Shown in pieces: positions 7,024-16,844 of a stretch of DNA of 43,511 nucleotides. Made by a program: the position numbers and the translations under genes. The notes under the pieces are model-generated. The model ran no database searches and had not been told where the DNA came from. It saw only the letters and a list, made by a program, of their open reading frames with translations. How positions within the stretch are numbered: position 1 is the first letter of the stretch; each line of letters begins with the position of its first letter. The stretch covers positions 1-43,511 of the forward strand of contig SLOD01000111.1 of assembly GCA_007132725.1 (NCBI GenBank), given 5' to 3'. Source of the DNA: Candidatus Sumerlaeota bacterium (GTDB taxonomy: Bacteria; UBP6; UBA1177).

Positions 7024-7865
7024 AGATGCCTGAATATGTTACAAAAGAATTTTTAAAATACTGTATCAAAGAGGATATAGGGAAAGGAGATATAACAACA
7101 AAACTGATCTATGATAAAAAAAATATTCAAACAGGTATAATAACAGCAAAAGAGCCTATGGTCGTTTGCGGAACAGATCTTGTCCCTGCAGTTTACAGCT
7201 TGATAGATGAAACCCTTGAGTTTGAAATAATGGTTGCGGATGGGAAATCGGTCAAAAAAGGGGATGTTATTGTAATGATAACCGGCAACTCTGCATCCAT
7301 TCTTGCCGGAGAACGAACTGTGCTTAATTTCATTCAGAGGTTAAGTGGAATAGCATCGCTTACGGCACAGTTTGTGAATGCTCTTGCAAAAGGAAGCGGA
7401 ACAAAAGTAACAGATACCAGAAAAACTACTCCCGGTTGGAGAACTCTTGAAAAATATGCTGTCAGAACAGGCGGGGGCACAAACCATCGTTTTGGCCTTG
7501 ACGATGGTATTATGATAAAAGACAACCATATTGAAACTGCCGGATCTATATCAAAAGCGGTTGAAAGAGTGCGTCAAGGTACGCATCATCTGCTTAAAGT
7601 GGAAGTGGAGGTGACAAATATTGAGCAAGTGAAAGAAGCTCTTGACTGTAAAGCTGATGTTATAATGCTTGATAATATGTCAAAAGAAAAAATGATTGAA
7701 GCCATCAGGTTGATAAATGGGAAGGCGATCGTTGAAATATCGGGCGGAGTTACAATTGAAAAAATTGCAGAACTTTCAAAACTGGGAGCCGATTTCATAT
7801 CAGTAGGAGCACTCACACACTCTGCCGTAGCCAAAGATATTAACTTGACAATAAAAAAGAAATGA
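7020..7865 (+). CDS. nadC: Nicotinate-nucleotide pyrophosphorylase (carboxylating), QPRTase
   Basis: This 281-residue cytosolic enzyme converts quinolinate and PRPP to nicotinate mononucleotide in de novo NAD synthesis. Recognisable blocks are the N-terminal EDIGKGDITT, the active-site segment DTRKTTPGWRTLEKYAVRTGGG, GLDDGIMIKDNH, KVEVEV, VIMLDNM and the final VEISGGVT / ISVGALTHS, all characteristic of NadC. Length is normal. Its ATG overlaps the valS stop (ATGA) and its own stop overlaps the next start the same way, so it is translationally coupled on both sides. No nadA or nadB lies in the window. Confidence 0.96.
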   Translation: MKMPEYVTKEFLKYCIKEDIGKGDITTKLIYDKKNIQTGIITAKEPMVVCGTDLVPAVYSLIDETLEFEIMVADGKSVKKGDVIVMITGNSASILAGERTVLNFIQRLSGIASLTAQFVNALAKGSGTKVTDTRKTTPGWRTLEKYAVRTGGGTNHRFGLDDGIMIKDNHIETAGSISKAVERVRQGTHHLLKVEVEVTNIEQVKEALDCKADVIMLDNMSKEKMIEAIRLINGKAIVEISGGVTIEKIAELSKLGADFISVGALTHSAVAKDINLTIKKK

Positions 7866-8761
7866 AAAAAGAACTTATCGAAAGAACATTTGCCTGGATA
7901 TTTATTGTTTCAATACCCGTAACAGCGGTTTTCTGGCTTTTTCTAAGTGACACAAGAGGTGTTGATGAGGACACTGAACGGAGCTTCGCCGAAATAGTCA
8001 ACAGATACCACAATGAAGGGGATGTGGTTTTTCCTGAAGTTGACTGGGATCTCGGCTTTTTGAAACATCTTGACCACGGCATAACGAATGTTCTTTTAAC
8101 ATTAAAAGAAAGTGGTCCGGACGACATCAGGCTTTTCAGAGACGATGGTGCAAAAATATTTTTTCTGCTTAAAAATAGAAAAAGCTGGGGAAAGCTGAAG
8201 GAAAGGTTGTCAATAGATGAGTATGAAAAGCGGGAAGCAGGAAAAGGAGTGGTTGTTATAGTTCCGCCTAAAGAAGATTCGCTACACAAAAAACTGATCT
8301 TTTCAAGAGATGTTCATAAAGCTTCCGAAGTTTTTTTCAGTAAAGGAGAAGATAAAAAACCATGCAGTTTGGTCAGCAGAAGATGGAGATGCAGCAAGCA
8401 CAGGTGGAACCATGTAGGATATACAAGAGCTGTCGTAAACAAAAGACCTCAGCAGGTTGTGTGGGCACATCCAAGAACGGGGGAGAATCTCCACATTATT
8501 TTTGATATTCCGGAAAATTCTTCCACAATTAACCTTAATACAGCGATGCTGGAAAGAGCTGTCAGATCAAGAAACAGATCTCCTGTTAAAGTTACAGTGA
8601 TAATTGACGAAAACAAAGTGCTTGAATATACTAACAGAAGCGTGAGGGATGTCTATCAAAATAAAATAGATGTTCCTGAAGGGGCGGAAAGATTGGAGCT
8701 TAGGTTTAAAACAAGAGATGACGGACAGCGTCACTTTATTTTTAACGGGTACATAGAATAA
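7862..8761 (+). CDS. Membrane-anchored protein of unknown function
   Basis: I do not recognise this family. The 299-residue protein starts with a single hydrophobic segment (about 9-28, FAWIFIVSIPVTAVFWLFL), consistent with a signal anchor, and the rest is hydrophilic and probably periplasmic. The C-terminal third is beta-rich (NLHIIFDIPENSSTINLNTAML ... RHFIFNGYIE), resembling a jelly-roll ligand-binding module, though this is only an impression. It starts by ATGA overlap with nadC, and its stop shares one base with the start of the GT39-like gene, so it is likely co-translated with that glycosyltransferase. A role in making or binding a surface glycan or glycoprotein is inferred from context only. 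Confidence 0.7.
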   Translation: MKKELIERTFAWIFIVSIPVTAVFWLFLSDTRGVDEDTERSFAEIVNRYHNEGDVVFPEVDWDLGFLKHLDHGITNVLLTLKESGPDDIRLFRDDGAKIFFLLKNRKSWGKLKERLSIDEYEKREAGKGVVVIVPPKEDSLHKKLIFSRDVHKASEVFFSKGEDKKPCSLVSRRWRCSKHRWNHVGYTRAVVNKRPQQVVWAHPRTGENLHIIFDIPENSSTINLNTAMLERAVRSRNRSPVKVTVIIDENKVLEYTNRSVRDVYQNKIDVPEGAERLELRFKTRDDGQRHFIFNGYIE

Positions 8762-10425
8762 TGCTGAAACTTAATAAGTTTGAAAAACTGGATTTTATTT
8801 TAGCCGGGTTGATCGGGCTTGTCATTTTGCTTTTCATATTTAATACCTCCCATCTGATCGGATTTGTTAGAGATGAAGGTTTTTATATGAGAGCCGCCTC
8901 GTTGAAAGCTGACTGGTTTGAATCAATAGAAGAGAGTTTTCTTAAAGGAAACTTTATAGAACCTTTCAGAAAAGAAAACATTGATAAATATTTCAGGTAC
9001 AACAGAGAACATCCTACTTTGATGAAAAATCTTTTCGGATTTTCTCAATATCTTTTGTATCGTAAGCTTGGATGGCTTTCTTTTGCAGGCTCCGCCAGAT
9101 TTGTTGCAGCTCTTTTTGCCATGCTCACAGCTATGATGATCTATCTGTTTGGATTAATGTTTTTTAATAGATTTACTGCGGTTACATCATCGCTGATGTT
9201 TTTTATGATGCCTCACATATTTTTTCATTCTCATCTGGTTTGTTTTGATGTTCCGATACTGTTTTTCTGGACAGGAACTTTTGTGCTTTATGCTCTTTAT
9301 CTGAACAACAGGAGTTTGAAACTGGCTGTTGCCACAGCAGTTTTTTTCGGGCTAGGAATGGCTGTAAAGCATAATGTTTTTTTTATACCGGTCACTATCG
9401 CTCCGCTCTGGTTTGTCATGCACATCATTAAATATAGAAAAGATCCTGAATCTGCAGGGATAAAGGGTTTTTTTAAGTCAATTCCGATCGTATTCTGGCT
9501 CTTTATCTTTGTTTCAATTCCGGTCTATTTTTTACAGTGGCCATGGATATGGTATGATACTGTTGACCGGTTTATGTGGTATTTTAACTTTCATGCAAGA
9601 CATGTGAACTATACAAATTACTATTTTGGGCAGGAATTGGCAACAGCTCCTTTTCCTATATCTTTCCCCTGGGGAATGACACTTTTCACTACGCCGGTCA
9701 TTCACTTGATATTTTTCATTGCGGGAATTTACTTTTTTGTGGAAAGAACAGTAAAAGAAAAAAACTGGCACTCAAAAGAAATCTACATCTCTCTGATTAT
9801 CGGATCTCTGTTCCCCATAGCTTTGATTTCTCATCCATCTGTTGTTATCTTCGGAGGAATAAAACACTGGTTTACAGGATATCCTCTGATGATGACCGCT
9901 GGGGTGTTTGTCGTCTACAGAGGGCTGTCCATACTGTTTGACAGGTTCGGCAGAAAAAAAGTTTTGATAATAAATTCAGCTTTTTTTATTGTTGCGGCAA
10001 TGGCACTTGTTCCCCTTAATGTTAAGTTTTCAATGCGGGGAGCGGCTTTCTTTAACAAGCTCATAGGAGGAGCACAAGGGGCCGCTGAACTGAGAATGCA
10101 AAGAAACTTCTGGGGCTATGATATTCTTGACCTTGTGCCCGAGTTGAACCGTGTCGCTCCGAGAGGTTCTGTTGTATATGTCATGGGAGGATATGAAGGT
10201 TTAAACTGGAATTCCTTTCAATATTTAAAAAGAGAAGGTATAATACGCGAAGACATAAGAGGGACAAACAGCTTGGAGAACGCTGATTTTGCTTTTTTCT
10301 TTTATGAAAAACAGAATGAACACATATTAAATGAGATAGGGATGGAATTTAAAACCCTCAGACCGCTTGCTGTTACAGAGACAGACTCAGTTTTTTATTC
10401 AGCACTTTTCAGGAGGGAGAAATGA
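8761..10425 (+). CDS. GT39/ArnT-like membrane glycosyltransferase (GT-C fold)
   Basis: This 554-residue polytopic protein has about eleven hydrophobic segments. After the first membrane segment comes GFVRDEGFYMRAAS, the acidic DE motif in the first large periplasmic loop that acts as catalytic base in GT-C enzymes such as ArnT and protein O-mannosyltransferases. HHNVFF-type and FNFHARHVNYT loops and a soluble C-terminal domain (about 445-554) are in keeping with the family. It should transfer a sugar from a polyprenyl-phosphate donor to lipid or protein at the periplasmic face. The acceptor is unknown. It sits between a membrane-anchored unknown and an M23 peptidase with overlapping ends on both sides. 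Confidence 0.8.
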   Translation: MLKLNKFEKLDFILAGLIGLVILLFIFNTSHLIGFVRDEGFYMRAASLKADWFESIEESFLKGNFIEPFRKENIDKYFRYNREHPTLMKNLFGFSQYLLYRKLGWLSFAGSARFVAALFAMLTAMMIYLFGLMFFNRFTAVTSSLMFFMMPHIFFHSHLVCFDVPILFFWTGTFVLYALYLNNRSLKLAVATAVFFGLGMAVKHNVFFIPVTIAPLWFVMHIIKYRKDPESAGIKGFFKSIPIVFWLFIFVSIPVYFLQWPWIWYDTVDRFMWYFNFHARHVNYTNYYFGQELATAPFPISFPWGMTLFTTPVIHLIFFIAGIYFFVERTVKEKNWHSKEIYISLIIGSLFPIALISHPSVVIFGGIKHWFTGYPLMMTAGVFVVYRGLSILFDRFGRKKVLIINSAFFIVAAMALVPLNVKFSMRGAAFFNKLIGGAQGAAELRMQRNFWGYDILDLVPELNRVAPRGSVVYVMGGYEGLNWNSFQYLKREGIIREDIRGTNSLENADFAFFFYEKQNEHILNEIGMEFKTLRPLAVTETDSVFYSALFRREK

Positions 10426-11519
10426 CATATCTTTTTTCCAACCCTCAAATTAAAAAATGGAAAACCATGTTTTTTCTTTCTTTCCTTTTCAACATCATTC
10501 TCATAACAACGTTTGTGTTAAGGGAGTGTGAAGTTGAAAGAGAGCAGAAGTATGTTGAGGGGGTTGAGAATGGGGCTGATATTGCAGGAGAAAAAAAGAG
10601 CGGTGATGAAAAACCCCTCTCTGTGGTACATATGGACGATGTTTCAGGCGAAAGAGCTTTAAAAGTTGGAGATATAATAGTTCAGTCCATAACAGTTGTA
10701 GATAATTTTTACAGTGCTTTTAATCGAAGTGAAGATGTTGAAAAAGTTGCTGAAAAACTTGAAATACCATCTCTGGCCGATCTGTTGGGGGCACATTTGG
10801 CACGACTTCTTGTGTGGGATTTAAAACTAAGGAACGATGTTAGAAAAGGAGACACATGTGTCTATGCTTTCAGAGTTATCCCTGAAGATGAAAGAAGGGA
10901 AAGAGATGACCTGCCCGATCTTATAGAGATCGTAGCTTTGAACTACCATTCTAAAAAGCTCGGAAAAGACATAAAAATATTCAACTTTACCCCAAATTCA
11001 TCCCGTTTTTCAGCATTTTACTATGAAACAGGTGTGATGGTGGAAAAAAAGATCTATCCTATAGCTCCCATAAAAGGATATATACAGGTTACAAGTAAGA
11101 TAGCAGATAGAGCCCCGCGTCATGATGGCATTGACTTTAAGGCACCTGTTGGCACACCGGTTTTTTCAACTGTTGACGGAACCGTTTCCAGAACGAACTG
11201 GATGACCCGTTACAACGGCTACTGTATAGAGATAAAAGAGAAAGACAAACCGTTTACTTACAAGTATCTTCACCTGAGCGATGTTCTGGTAAAGCCAGGT
11301 CAAAAAGTGAGAGCCGGAGATCACATTGCCAACTCAGGGAACACCGGCAAAACTACAGCTCCTCACCTCCACTATCAAATAAACATAGGGCAAAGAGGCG
11401 ATGTAATAAACCCTTTTGAGCATCATCAGGTGAAAAGTGTAAAGCTTGAAGGGGAAGATATGGGTAGTTTCAGAGAGAAAATTGCTGAAATTGAATCAAT
11501 GATTGCGTCTAAAAGATGA
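10422..11519 (+). CDS. M23-family (LytM-like) peptidase, membrane-anchored
   Basis: This 365-residue protein has an N-terminal membrane segment (about 16-32), a variable linker, and a C-terminal peptidase M23 domain. Zn ligands are visible in APRHDGIDF (His and Asp of HxxxD, about 234-238) and PHLHYQ (HxH, about 313-318), with the family signatures APVGTPVFSTVDGTV and GNTGKTTAPHLHY. Both metal motifs are intact, so it is probably an active endopeptidase cutting peptide cross-links of peptidoglycan from the periplasmic face. It is the last gene of the valS operon, joined to the glycosyltransferase gene by an ATGA overlap. The middle region (about 75-200) resembles the non-catalytic part of other M23 proteins. 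Confidence 0.92.
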   Translation: MTYLFSNPQIKKWKTMFFLSFLFNIILITTFVLRECEVEREQKYVEGVENGADIAGEKKSGDEKPLSVVHMDDVSGERALKVGDIIVQSITVVDNFYSAFNRSEDVEKVAEKLEIPSLADLLGAHLARLLVWDLKLRNDVRKGDTCVYAFRVIPEDERRERDDLPDLIEIVALNYHSKKLGKDIKIFNFTPNSSRFSAFYYETGVMVEKKIYPIAPIKGYIQVTSKIADRAPRHDGIDFKAPVGTPVFSTVDGTVSRTNWMTRYNGYCIEIKEKDKPFTYKYLHLSDVLVKPGQKVRAGDHIANSGNTGKTTAPHLHYQINIGQRGDVINPFEHHQVKSVKLEGEDMGSFREKIAEIESMIASKR

Positions 11520-11577
11520 AATAGTCGGAGTTTTATGGTGATTAGCTGTGATACTACCAAATATATGTGATAAAAAT

Positions 11578-11606
11578 TTGACAAAATGTGTTATGCTTTA
11601 TATCCT
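11578..11606 (+). promoter_or_regulatory. Sigma70-type promoter for the coiled-coil gene cluster
   Basis: TTGACA (11578-11583), a 17-base spacer and TATCCT (11601-11606) form a plausible promoter 80 bases before the GTG start of the giant gene. The leader that follows contains the inverted repeat CCTAAC/GTTAGG (11604-11609 and 11638-11643), which could form a hairpin or mark an operator overlapping the -10. Confidence 0.55.
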
Positions 11607-11686
11607 AACCAAGCGTAACATGTTCAAGGCGTTGTTTGTTAGGTATGTATAGAAAATTTAATATAGTCTTCTGACAGGAGGGTCCA

Positions 11687-14600
11687 GTGAGAAGGATCAG
11701 TAGCTTTTTCGTAGTATTATCAATTTTTCTGTTTTGTTTTTCTGTTTTAGCGGAAAGCAGAGTCGTAGTAATGCCGGTAATTGGACGGACAAATCCTGAA
11801 CAAAGGCTTGCGGAAGATGTCAGTAGAAACATTGCTCTGTTATTTAACACAATAAGAGGAGCTGACATTGTCGGGGAAAGAGATATTCTGTCCGGAGCGG
11901 AACTTAGAAGACTGGCAAACTGCGGGCATGATACGAGGTGTGTTCTCGGGTTGGCAACAGGAAAAGATGTTGACTACATTATTATTTCCGCCATCAGGAT
12001 TGACAGGGGGGAAATGCGGATGGCGGTCACCCTTTTTGATGGCAGAGGAGGCCAGGTTGACAGAAGGATGATCACCGCCCCATCCGGCAGTGACTCAGAA
12101 GACCTTGCTGCAGACAAAATAGGTGTTGTAAGAGCACTGGTTTCTAACCTTCCTTCAGGCAGAGGCCCTTCTCGAGCTGCCGCTCCATCAAGAGCCAGAC
12201 TTTTCTCATATACTGATGTTAAAAATGAGATTACCAAAGGTTTCGAAGCTTACAATAGAGGTAACTATGCCGAAGCTGCGGAAATTTTCAACAGGGCCGG
12301 CAATGAGATGAACTGCAACTGCTCTCAAAATGATGTCGGCAAAGCATTGTTTGCAGATGTAGACCGTATAACTAAAGGGCTGCAAAGAGCTGATGAACAA
12401 GTTTCCTCAGGAGATTTCAGGAATGCTTTGAGGACTCTTGAAGCTGTAAGAAAACTTGATGAAAATGTCAGGGAACAGGGTTTCAGGAACATGGTCTATA
12501 AAAAAGACAGAATTGTGCGTCACAGATACCTTATGCCTAATCCTGAAGATGCCCGTACTGTTGAAAACATTAACAAGCAGTTTCAAACAAGAATAGATGA
12601 AGTCAGAAAATGGAGGGCCAAGCAGTTCGCAGAGATAGATCAACAGGTGAATAACAGCATCAGAGAAAGAGACAATAAGATCGCAGAACTTAAAAAAGAT
12701 GAAAAAGCTCTCCAAAAAGAATTAAGAGATGCCGAGGTTGCTGTCAAAAAGCAAGTTCAGGAACTTAGATATAAATGGGATAAAGAAGATGAAGTTCTGG
12801 AGCAGGAGATAGTTCAACTGGAAAGCCAGATAACCATGATCGATCAGAGAGAGAGAGGTGTTATTAAAGTTTCTACCCAAAAAAGAGATGAGGCAAGAAA
12901 AAAAGAACTGTCAGAAAACGACAGAGAGTACGAAGAGTGGAGAAAGGCACATCAGAAAGAAAAGGATGATTACTATGCCGCACAGAAGAAAGCTGAAAAA
13001 GATGGGGCGGAAGCTACAGCAAAAACAATTAAAGAGCTTCAGCAAAGGAAAAGTGAGATTGAAAAGAAAAACAGGGAGCTCGATTCACAGCTCCAGAAAA
13101 TGATAGAAGCTTTTGATAGAGCCGAAAGAAAAATGGAATCCGAAGCGGTTGCTTTAAGAATGAAAGGAGAGGATGAAGATAGACGATATAGTGTCCAGGT
13201 TGAAAAAGAATATCAGAAAAAGTTTGATGAGCTTAATAAAAGACTTGCTGAATATGACGAAAAAGAGTCGAAAATGTTGAGAGAGCTTGAAAAGTTCGAT
13301 CGGGACATTGAAGAGTTTATGATGAAAAAAGCAAATGAAATGGGAAAAATTCAGGAGTCTTTGGAAAATACCCGCACGAAAATAGAAGCCAAGTACGCCA
13401 AAACAAAAGAACATGGTCAGATAAAAGTTGAAAAAGATTATGAAAGCATTTTAAACAAGCTGGTTGGTCAGAAAAATAAACTTGAAGAAGCTGTAAGCAG
13501 ACATCAGGACCAGACTGAAATTCTCAGAGCAAAAAAAGAGGAAGAGCTTATAAAAGCTCATGAGGCGGAACTTCGGGCCATTGATAAAAAGTTGTTCCAG
13601 ATAGAAGATTCGCTCGCTAAGCTGGAACAGGGATATGAACAGAAGCTTGCAAGAATTCAGGATGCGATGGCAAGAACTGTGGATGATGAAGAAAATCAAA
13701 AGATCAAAAGAGAGAATGAGATCAGAGCAAGAGGAGAAAAGCTTCAAAATCAAATAATTGCTATTGAAGAGAAGATTGCAAATGATCAGATAAGATTTGA
13801 AGAAGTCAAGGTTAAGATCGAGCTCGATCATGCCAGGAAAGTTGCTCAGGTTGAAGATAGAATATTGAGAGAGGAAAACAAAAAACTTGAAGCAAGCGAA
13901 AACTTCAGAATGAACTGGGGCGATTATGTGGGCAAAGAGATAGATAAACTTGTTGCCGAAGAAAATAAAGTGAGGTCACAGATAGAAAGTTTGAGTTCTA
14001 AAATGTTGGAGGTTGAAGGTGCTTTTGAACGGAAAAAAATAGAAGAACTCAATAAACTTGATGTTAAACTTGCAGGAATTGAAGGTGAGTACGACAAAAA
14101 ACTTCTTGAAGTTGAAAGTGATGTTAAGAAAGAGGCTGCAAAAGCCAGAACCGAAGCAATGAAAAAACTTGAGGCTTTTGCTGCTGAAGATGCAAAAATT
14201 GAAGAGAAGTTCGCCAAAAGACTTAATGAACTTGAGAAAGAGGAACAGAAGATAATAGCTTCTTTCGATAAAAGAATTGCAAAGATTCAAAAGCAGATCG
14301 ATGCTGTAGACAGAGAATATGATAAAAAGATGGCACCGTTCAGTCTTGATTCTATCATGGATAAAATGAATCAGGAAGTAGCTGAGCTGGAAAATGCCAA
14401 GATCGAAGAAATAAACAAAATGCAGGAACTTCTTCATGCTATTGCTCAGGCAAAAGCATCTGCTGTTCAGGAGTTTGAAGATAAGAAAGAAAAGCATAAG
14501 GACAACAAAGCGGAACTTGCTAAACTTGAAAGAGAGCATAATGCCGCTATCAGAAAGATGGAAATAGATGAACAGTCCGCCCAAAGAAAAATAAAATTTA

Positions 14601-16837
14601 CAGAAAGTTCTTATGATAGGAAAATAAAGTTTGAAAAAAGCAAGTACGAAAGAGAAATTTCTAAGAATAAAGAACAGCTTGCAAGGCTTGAAAGGGAAAA
14701 AGATGTAGAGCTTATAAATGTCAATAGAGAACTTGCTAAGGTAAACAAAGAGAAAGATGCCGCTGTTTCTGCACATCAGAAAAAGATGCAGGGTGAGATA
14801 GCTGCCCATAAAAAAACAATGGCAGCAAGAGCATCTGAAGCTAAGAAAATAGCAACAGCCGGAGATAACAATCAGAAAGCTATCCTTGCAAGTGTAGGAA
14901 AGAGAAAATCTGCTGTTGAAGCAGAAAAAGCCAAAGAGATCAAGTCTCTCAACGCACAGAAAAAAGCGGTTGAGGCAAAATATAAAACAGAGGCTGACAG
15001 AGAAAAGGGGAAAATAAACACTCAAATTGCCGGATTGAACAAAAGACTTAAAGAAATAGCATCCTCCATAAAAGCTTGGGAAAAAAGAATGGATGTAGTT
15101 GATGAAGTCAAGCTTAAAGAGGCTCTCGCAGCTTTTGAAAAAGGCATTGCAAAACTTAATGCGGAGAAAGCGGCTCTTGAAAAAGGGAGAAAAGTGAAAA
15201 TTGCTGAAATAACAGCTAAAAACAAACAGGTCATAGCTAAACTTGAGGCGGAGAAGACTCAGTTAGAAAAGCAGGTGGCTGGAATAGATGCCGAGGTCGC
15301 TGCCGAACATAAAAAGATTTCAGCAAAGTTTAACGAAATAAGGAATAAAATGAGAGCTGATATTGCCGCTTTAGAAAAAGAGAAAGTTGCCAATGAAAAT
15401 GAATTGAAGAAAAACATGACGGCTCTTACCAGAGAAAGGGCAATGAAAGAAAACGGTTTCCAGAAAGTTCTTACAGCGGAACTTGCAAAGATATCAAAAG
15501 AAAGAGAAGCTGAATTGAAAAAGCTTCAGGGTGAGTTGAGTAAAGTTTCCAAGGAACTTGATGTCCATGAGAAATCTCATGAAAAATTTGTCCAGTCGGC
15601 AATTCAAAAAATTGATGAAGATTTTGAAAAGCAGCTTAATGATCTTGATATGAAGCTTGTTGCTGAAAATCAGAGAATACAGGAAGAAATTAAAAATTTC
15701 ACTGCAACCAAAAATAAAGAAAAAGCCGCTTTCCAGAAACAACTGAAGGCTTTTCAAATTGAAAAGGCAAAGTTCAGAGCTAGAATTGATAAAGATATTG
15801 AGGCCGCTCAGAGAGAACGGGATAAAAAAATGCAGGAGAGAAGAGCTCAAAGAGACAAGGAAGCTCAGAATGTTGAAATTCAAAGAAAGCAGAGACTGGC
15901 CGCTTTTGAAAAACAGACACAGGGATTGAAAAATCAGCTTGCTGCAAATATGAAACAAATTGAAAATATAGAAAATCAGATAGAAAAAACCAATAGTGCA
16001 TGGTCGGCGAGACTTGAAAAAATGCAGGCAAACCACCATACAGACTCAAGAAAAAGGGAAGCTCTCTGGCAAAAGCAGGCTGAAGCAAGAGCTGCGGCAC
16101 ATGAAAAAGCAAGGCAGGCTATTATTGATAGGTATGATAATATGGTTGTTAAAGAAAGAGAAGCCAGGGAAAAACAGAGAGCTCAAATGGAAAGTCAAAG
16201 AGATAAACTGCTTGCTGAAAGAGAAAAAAGAAAAGAGTCCAGACAGAACATCCTTGAGAAAGAAAGGGTTAAATGGATGAAACAGAGAGAAGCTTTCGAA
16301 ATAAAGATACTTAAAATAAGGGAAGCTTACCAGCAAATGGAAGTGCAAAGAACTCCTCTTGCAGAAAAAGACAGGGAAACTGCAAAAATTAGAAGAGCTG
16401 AAGTTGAAAAGAAATATAAAGAAAGAATTGAAAACATTAATGAAGCAATGTTCAAGCAGATACAGTCAAGGTTTAAAAAAGACTTTAACGAGGAAGCTTC
16501 AAGAGACAATCAGTTGACCGAGACTACCAACAAGATAGATTCCATGATCGCTGAATGTTACGCAAGACTTGGAATGGATGCTTTAAATAAAAACGATCTT
16601 GCTGCCGCGAGGAAATTCTTTGTAGATGCACTTTATCATGACAAAGAAAGCTCTCTGGCAAAAACAGGGATCAGGTCTATAAGTGAAAAAGCCGCTGCAA
16701 TGTATTGGGAGGCTTATGGGGCTAAAGATTCAAATAAACAGCAGTCCATTAGAATTCTTCAGACACTTATTCGCAGCTTGCTTCCTATGGATGAATATTT
16801 CTTAAAAGCAGGTCAGCTTCTGGACGAATTAAGATAG
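11687..16837 (+). CDS. Giant exported coiled-coil protein, FlgO/CsgG-like N-terminus, TPR-like C-terminus
   Basis: This is a 1716-residue protein. A signal peptide (1-23, cut after VLA) is followed by a domain (about 24-140) with the feel of FlgO/CsgG-type proteins (VVVMPVIGR ... DYIIISAIRI ... VTLFDGRGG). A Ser/Arg/Ala-rich linker comes next, then a helical repeat region with TPR character (about 176-275, YNRGNYAEAAEIFNRAG). About 1300 residues of almost unbroken Lys/Glu-rich coiled coil follow. The protein ends with a TPR-like stretch (about 1620-1716, ALNKNDLAAARKFFVDAL). A rod of this size would span far more than the periplasm if extended, so it is probably folded back or external. The GTG start has CAGGAGGG upstream. 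Function is unknown; a structural or tethering role is inference. The next two genes are probably co-transcribed. Confidence 0.85.
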   Translation: MRRISSFFVVLSIFLFCFSVLAESRVVVMPVIGRTNPEQRLAEDVSRNIALLFNTIRGADIVGERDILSGAELRRLANCGHDTRCVLGLATGKDVDYIIISAIRIDRGEMRMAVTLFDGRGGQVDRRMITAPSGSDSEDLAADKIGVVRALVSNLPSGRGPSRAAAPSRARLFSYTDVKNEITKGFEAYNRGNYAEAAEIFNRAGNEMNCNCSQNDVGKALFADVDRITKGLQRADEQVSSGDFRNALRTLEAVRKLDENVREQGFRNMVYKKDRIVRHRYLMPNPEDARTVENINKQFQTRIDEVRKWRAKQFAEIDQQVNNSIRERDNKIAELKKDEKALQKELRDAEVAVKKQVQELRYKWDKEDEVLEQEIVQLESQITMIDQRERGVIKVSTQKRDEARKKELSENDREYEEWRKAHQKEKDDYYAAQKKAEKDGAEATAKTIKELQQRKSEIEKKNRELDSQLQKMIEAFDRAERKMESEAVALRMKGEDEDRRYSVQVEKEYQKKFDELNKRLAEYDEKESKMLRELEKFDRDIEEFMMKKANEMGKIQESLENTRTKIEAKYAKTKEHGQIKVEKDYESILNKLVGQKNKLEEAVSRHQDQTEILRAKKEEELIKAHEAELRAIDKKLFQIEDSLAKLEQGYEQKLARIQDAMARTVDDEENQKIKRENEIRARGEKLQNQIIAIEEKIANDQIRFEEVKVKIELDHARKVAQVEDRILREENKKLEASENFRMNWGDYVGKEIDKLVAEENKVRSQIESLSSKMLEVEGAFERKKIEELNKLDVKLAGIEGEYDKKLLEVESDVKKEAAKARTEAMKKLEAFAAEDAKIEEKFAKRLNELEKEEQKIIASFDKRIAKIQKQIDAVDREYDKKMAPFSLDSIMDKMNQEVAELENAKIEEINKMQELLHAIAQAKASAVQEFEDKKEKHKDNKAELAKLEREHNAAIRKMEIDEQSAQRKIKFTESSYDRKIKFEKSKYEREISKNKEQLARLEREKDVELINVNRELAKVNKEKDAAVSAHQKKMQGEIAAHKKTMAARASEAKKIATAGDNNQKAILASVGKRKSAVEAEKAKEIKSLNAQKKAVEAKYKTEADREKGKINTQIAGLNKRLKEIASSIKAWEKRMDVVDEVKLKEALAAFEKGIAKLNAEKAALEKGRKVKIAEITAKNKQVIAKLEAEKTQLEKQVAGIDAEVAAEHKKISAKFNEIRNKMRADIAALEKEKVANENELKKNMTALTRERAMKENGFQKVLTAELAKISKEREAELKKLQGELSKVSKELDVHEKSHEKFVQSAIQKIDEDFEKQLNDLDMKLVAENQRIQEEIKNFTATKNKEKAAFQKQLKAFQIEKAKFRARIDKDIEAAQRERDKKMQERRAQRDKEAQNVEIQRKQRLAAFEKQTQGLKNQLAANMKQIENIENQIEKTNSAWSARLEKMQANHHTDSRKREALWQKQAEARAAAHEKARQAIIDRYDNMVVKEREAREKQRAQMESQRDKLLAEREKRKESRQNILEKERVKWMKQREAFEIKILKIREAYQQMEVQRTPLAEKDRETAKIRRAEVEKKYKERIENINEAMFKQIQSRFKKDFNEEASRDNQLTETTNKIDSMIAECYARLGMDALNKNDLAAARKFFVDALYHDKESSLAKTGIRSISEKAAAMYWEAYGAKDSNKQQSIRILQTLIRSLLPMDEYFLKAGQLLDELR

Positions 16838-16844
16838 ACATAGA

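Noticed and set aside
13976-15025. 349-codon minus-strand ORF antisense to the giant coiled-coil gene
   Set aside because: It is the complement of Lys/Glu-rich codons and is therefore Phe/Leu/Ser-rich; it lacks a ribosome site and several similar shadows occur along the same gene.
15494-16039. 181-codon minus-strand ORF within the coiled-coil gene
   Set aside because: Same shadow effect; hydrophobic only because it mirrors the coil codons.
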